NCBI GenBank assembly: GCA_035264365.1
Contig: DATFQI010000041.1
Span: forward strand, 1-28,626
DNA from: DATFQI01 sp035264365
GTDB taxonomy: Bacteria > Actinomycetota > Thermoleophilia > Solirubrobacterales > Solirubrobacteraceae
DNA: 28,626 bases
Direction: 5' to 3'
The notes under the pieces were generated by a model, which saw nothing but the letters and a program-made list of their open reading frames with translations, was not told the origin of the DNA and made no database searches. The first letter of the stretch is position 1. The number at the start of each line of letters is the position of its first letter. Shown piece by piece: positions 27,992 through 28,626 of this stretch. Both the position numbers and the translations under genes were made by a program.

Positions 27992-28626
27992 ATGGCGGCG
28001 CATACGGAGGACATCGACCGGCAGGAGACCACCGAGTGGGTAGAGGCGCTCGACTCCGTCGTGGCCCACGACGGCGTCGAGCGTGCCGGAGACCTGCTCG
28101 ACCGCGTGCTCGAGCACGCGCGCAGCTCGGGTGCCTACGACGGCACGGTCGCGCCGAGCGCGTACGTCAACACGATTCCGCCCGAGCGCGAGGACCCGTA
28201 TCCGGGCGATCTCGAGATCGAGCACCGGATCCGCGCGATCATCCGCTGGAACGCGATGGCGACGGTGCTGCGCGCCAACGCCGAGTCGTCCGAGCTGGGC
28301 GGCCACATCGCCTCCTACCAGTCGGCCGCGACGCTCTACGAGGTCGGCTTCCATCACTTCTGGAACGCGCCGTCGGAGAAGCACGGCGGCGACCTGATCT
28401 ACATGCAGGGCCACTCCTCGCCCGGCGTCTACGCGCGCGCCTTCCTCGAGGGGCGGCTCAGCGAGGAGGACCTGCTCGGCTTCCGCCAGGAGGTCTCCAA
28501 GGGCGGGCTGAGCAGCTATCCGCACCCGTGGCTGATGCCGGACTTCTGGCAGTTCCCGACCGTCTCGATGGGCCTCGGGCCGATCATGGCGATCTACCAG
28601 GCGCGCTTCATGAAGTACCTCACCGG
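27992..28626 (+). CDS. aceE: Pyruvate dehydrogenase E1 (homodimeric AceE), 5' part
   Basis: The first 211 codons of an AceE-type pyruvate dehydrogenase; the gene runs off the right edge. The N-terminus (TTEWVEALDSVVAHDGVERA) and the invariant YVNTIPPEREDPYPGDLEIE and IRAIIRWNAMATVLRAN match the family. A region beginning HIASYQSAATLYEVGF and HHFW follows, then IYMQGHSSPGVYARAFLEG, which binds the thiamine diphosphate cofactor environment. It converts pyruvate, with E2 and E3, to acetyl-CoA. ATG 27992 is used; in-frame ATG 27980 is also possible. It lies just downstream of the ACT gene on the same strand. Confidence 0.93.
   Translation, partial: MAAHTEDIDRQETTEWVEALDSVVAHDGVERAGDLLDRVLEHARSSGAYDGTVAPSAYVNTIPPEREDPYPGDLEIEHRIRAIIRWNAMATVLRANAESSELGGHIASYQSAATLYEVGFHHFWNAPSEKHGGDLIYMQGHSSPGVYARAFLEGRLSEEDLLGFRQEVSKGGLSSYPHPWLMPDFWQFPTVSMGLGPIMAIYQARFMKYLT

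Overview
The window is GC-rich DNA (roughly 70% or more by eye) from a bacterial chromosome. It is densely packed with genes, with many GTG starts and overlapping stop/start junctions. The gene content fits an actinobacterium. A member of Thermoleophilia/Solirubrobacterales is my best guess, from the mix of families, the Cys-repeat secreted protein and the many leaderless starts. This placement is inference; no rRNA or marker gene is present. I see no tRNA, rRNA, CRISPR array, insertion sequence or phage gene.

Layout. 1-2.7 kb: the 5' part of a NarL-type response regulator (-), an AI-2E family transporter (+) and two small membrane proteins. 2.7-7.6 kb: a minus-strand block reading response regulator (receiver only) > sensor histidine kinase > HerA-like ATPase > repeat protein > RDD membrane protein, with overlapping junctions in its last part. 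7.8-10.0 kb: a DUF7144-like membrane protein, a free-standing LigD-type polymerase and a degenerate metallo-beta-lactamase-fold partner. 10.0-13.5 kb: a lipoprotein, a VOC protein, a 1-Cys peroxiredoxin and a PAS-SpoIIE phosphatase. 13.5-17.2 kb: a tiny secreted protein coupled to a methyltransferase (-), then a DUF4242 protein paired with an AAA/GNAT-like/winged-helix regulator (+). 17.2-18.4 kb: a DUF892-like ferritin-fold protein and a secreted three-repeat Cys protein (-). 18.5-20.7 kb: a tight operon of an ArsR-family regulator, a CstB-type persulfide dioxygenase-rhodanese and an AAC(2')-I family acetyltransferase. 20.8-25.1 kb: a Tat-exported PhoX-like protein, a PAS-PAS-GGDEF diguanylate cyclase, a molybdopterin sulfite-oxidase-family protein, a UBP-type zinc finger and a methyltransferase. 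25.1-27.2 kb: greA with an acidic partner gene (-), and an MFS transporter (+). 27.2-28.6 kb: a long nested palindrome, then an Ile/Val-rich leader peptide with hairpins, an IlvM-like ACT protein and the start of aceE (pyruvate dehydrogenase E1).

Themes. Stress and redox functions are prominent (peroxiredoxin, persulfide detoxification, ferritin-like protein, sulfite-oxidase family). So is signalling (two response regulators, a histidine kinase, a SpoIIE phosphatase, a diguanylate cyclase and an unusual AAA regulator). At least eight starts, including a 19-codon leader, lie 6-10 nt downstream of a TANNNT -10 element, so leaderless or near-leaderless transcription looks common here.

Most worth following up are the ilv-like attenuator and ACT gene placed directly before aceE, the ArsR/CstB/AAC(2') operon, the 270-bp nested palindrome, and the DUF4242 plus AAA-GNAT-wHTH pair.
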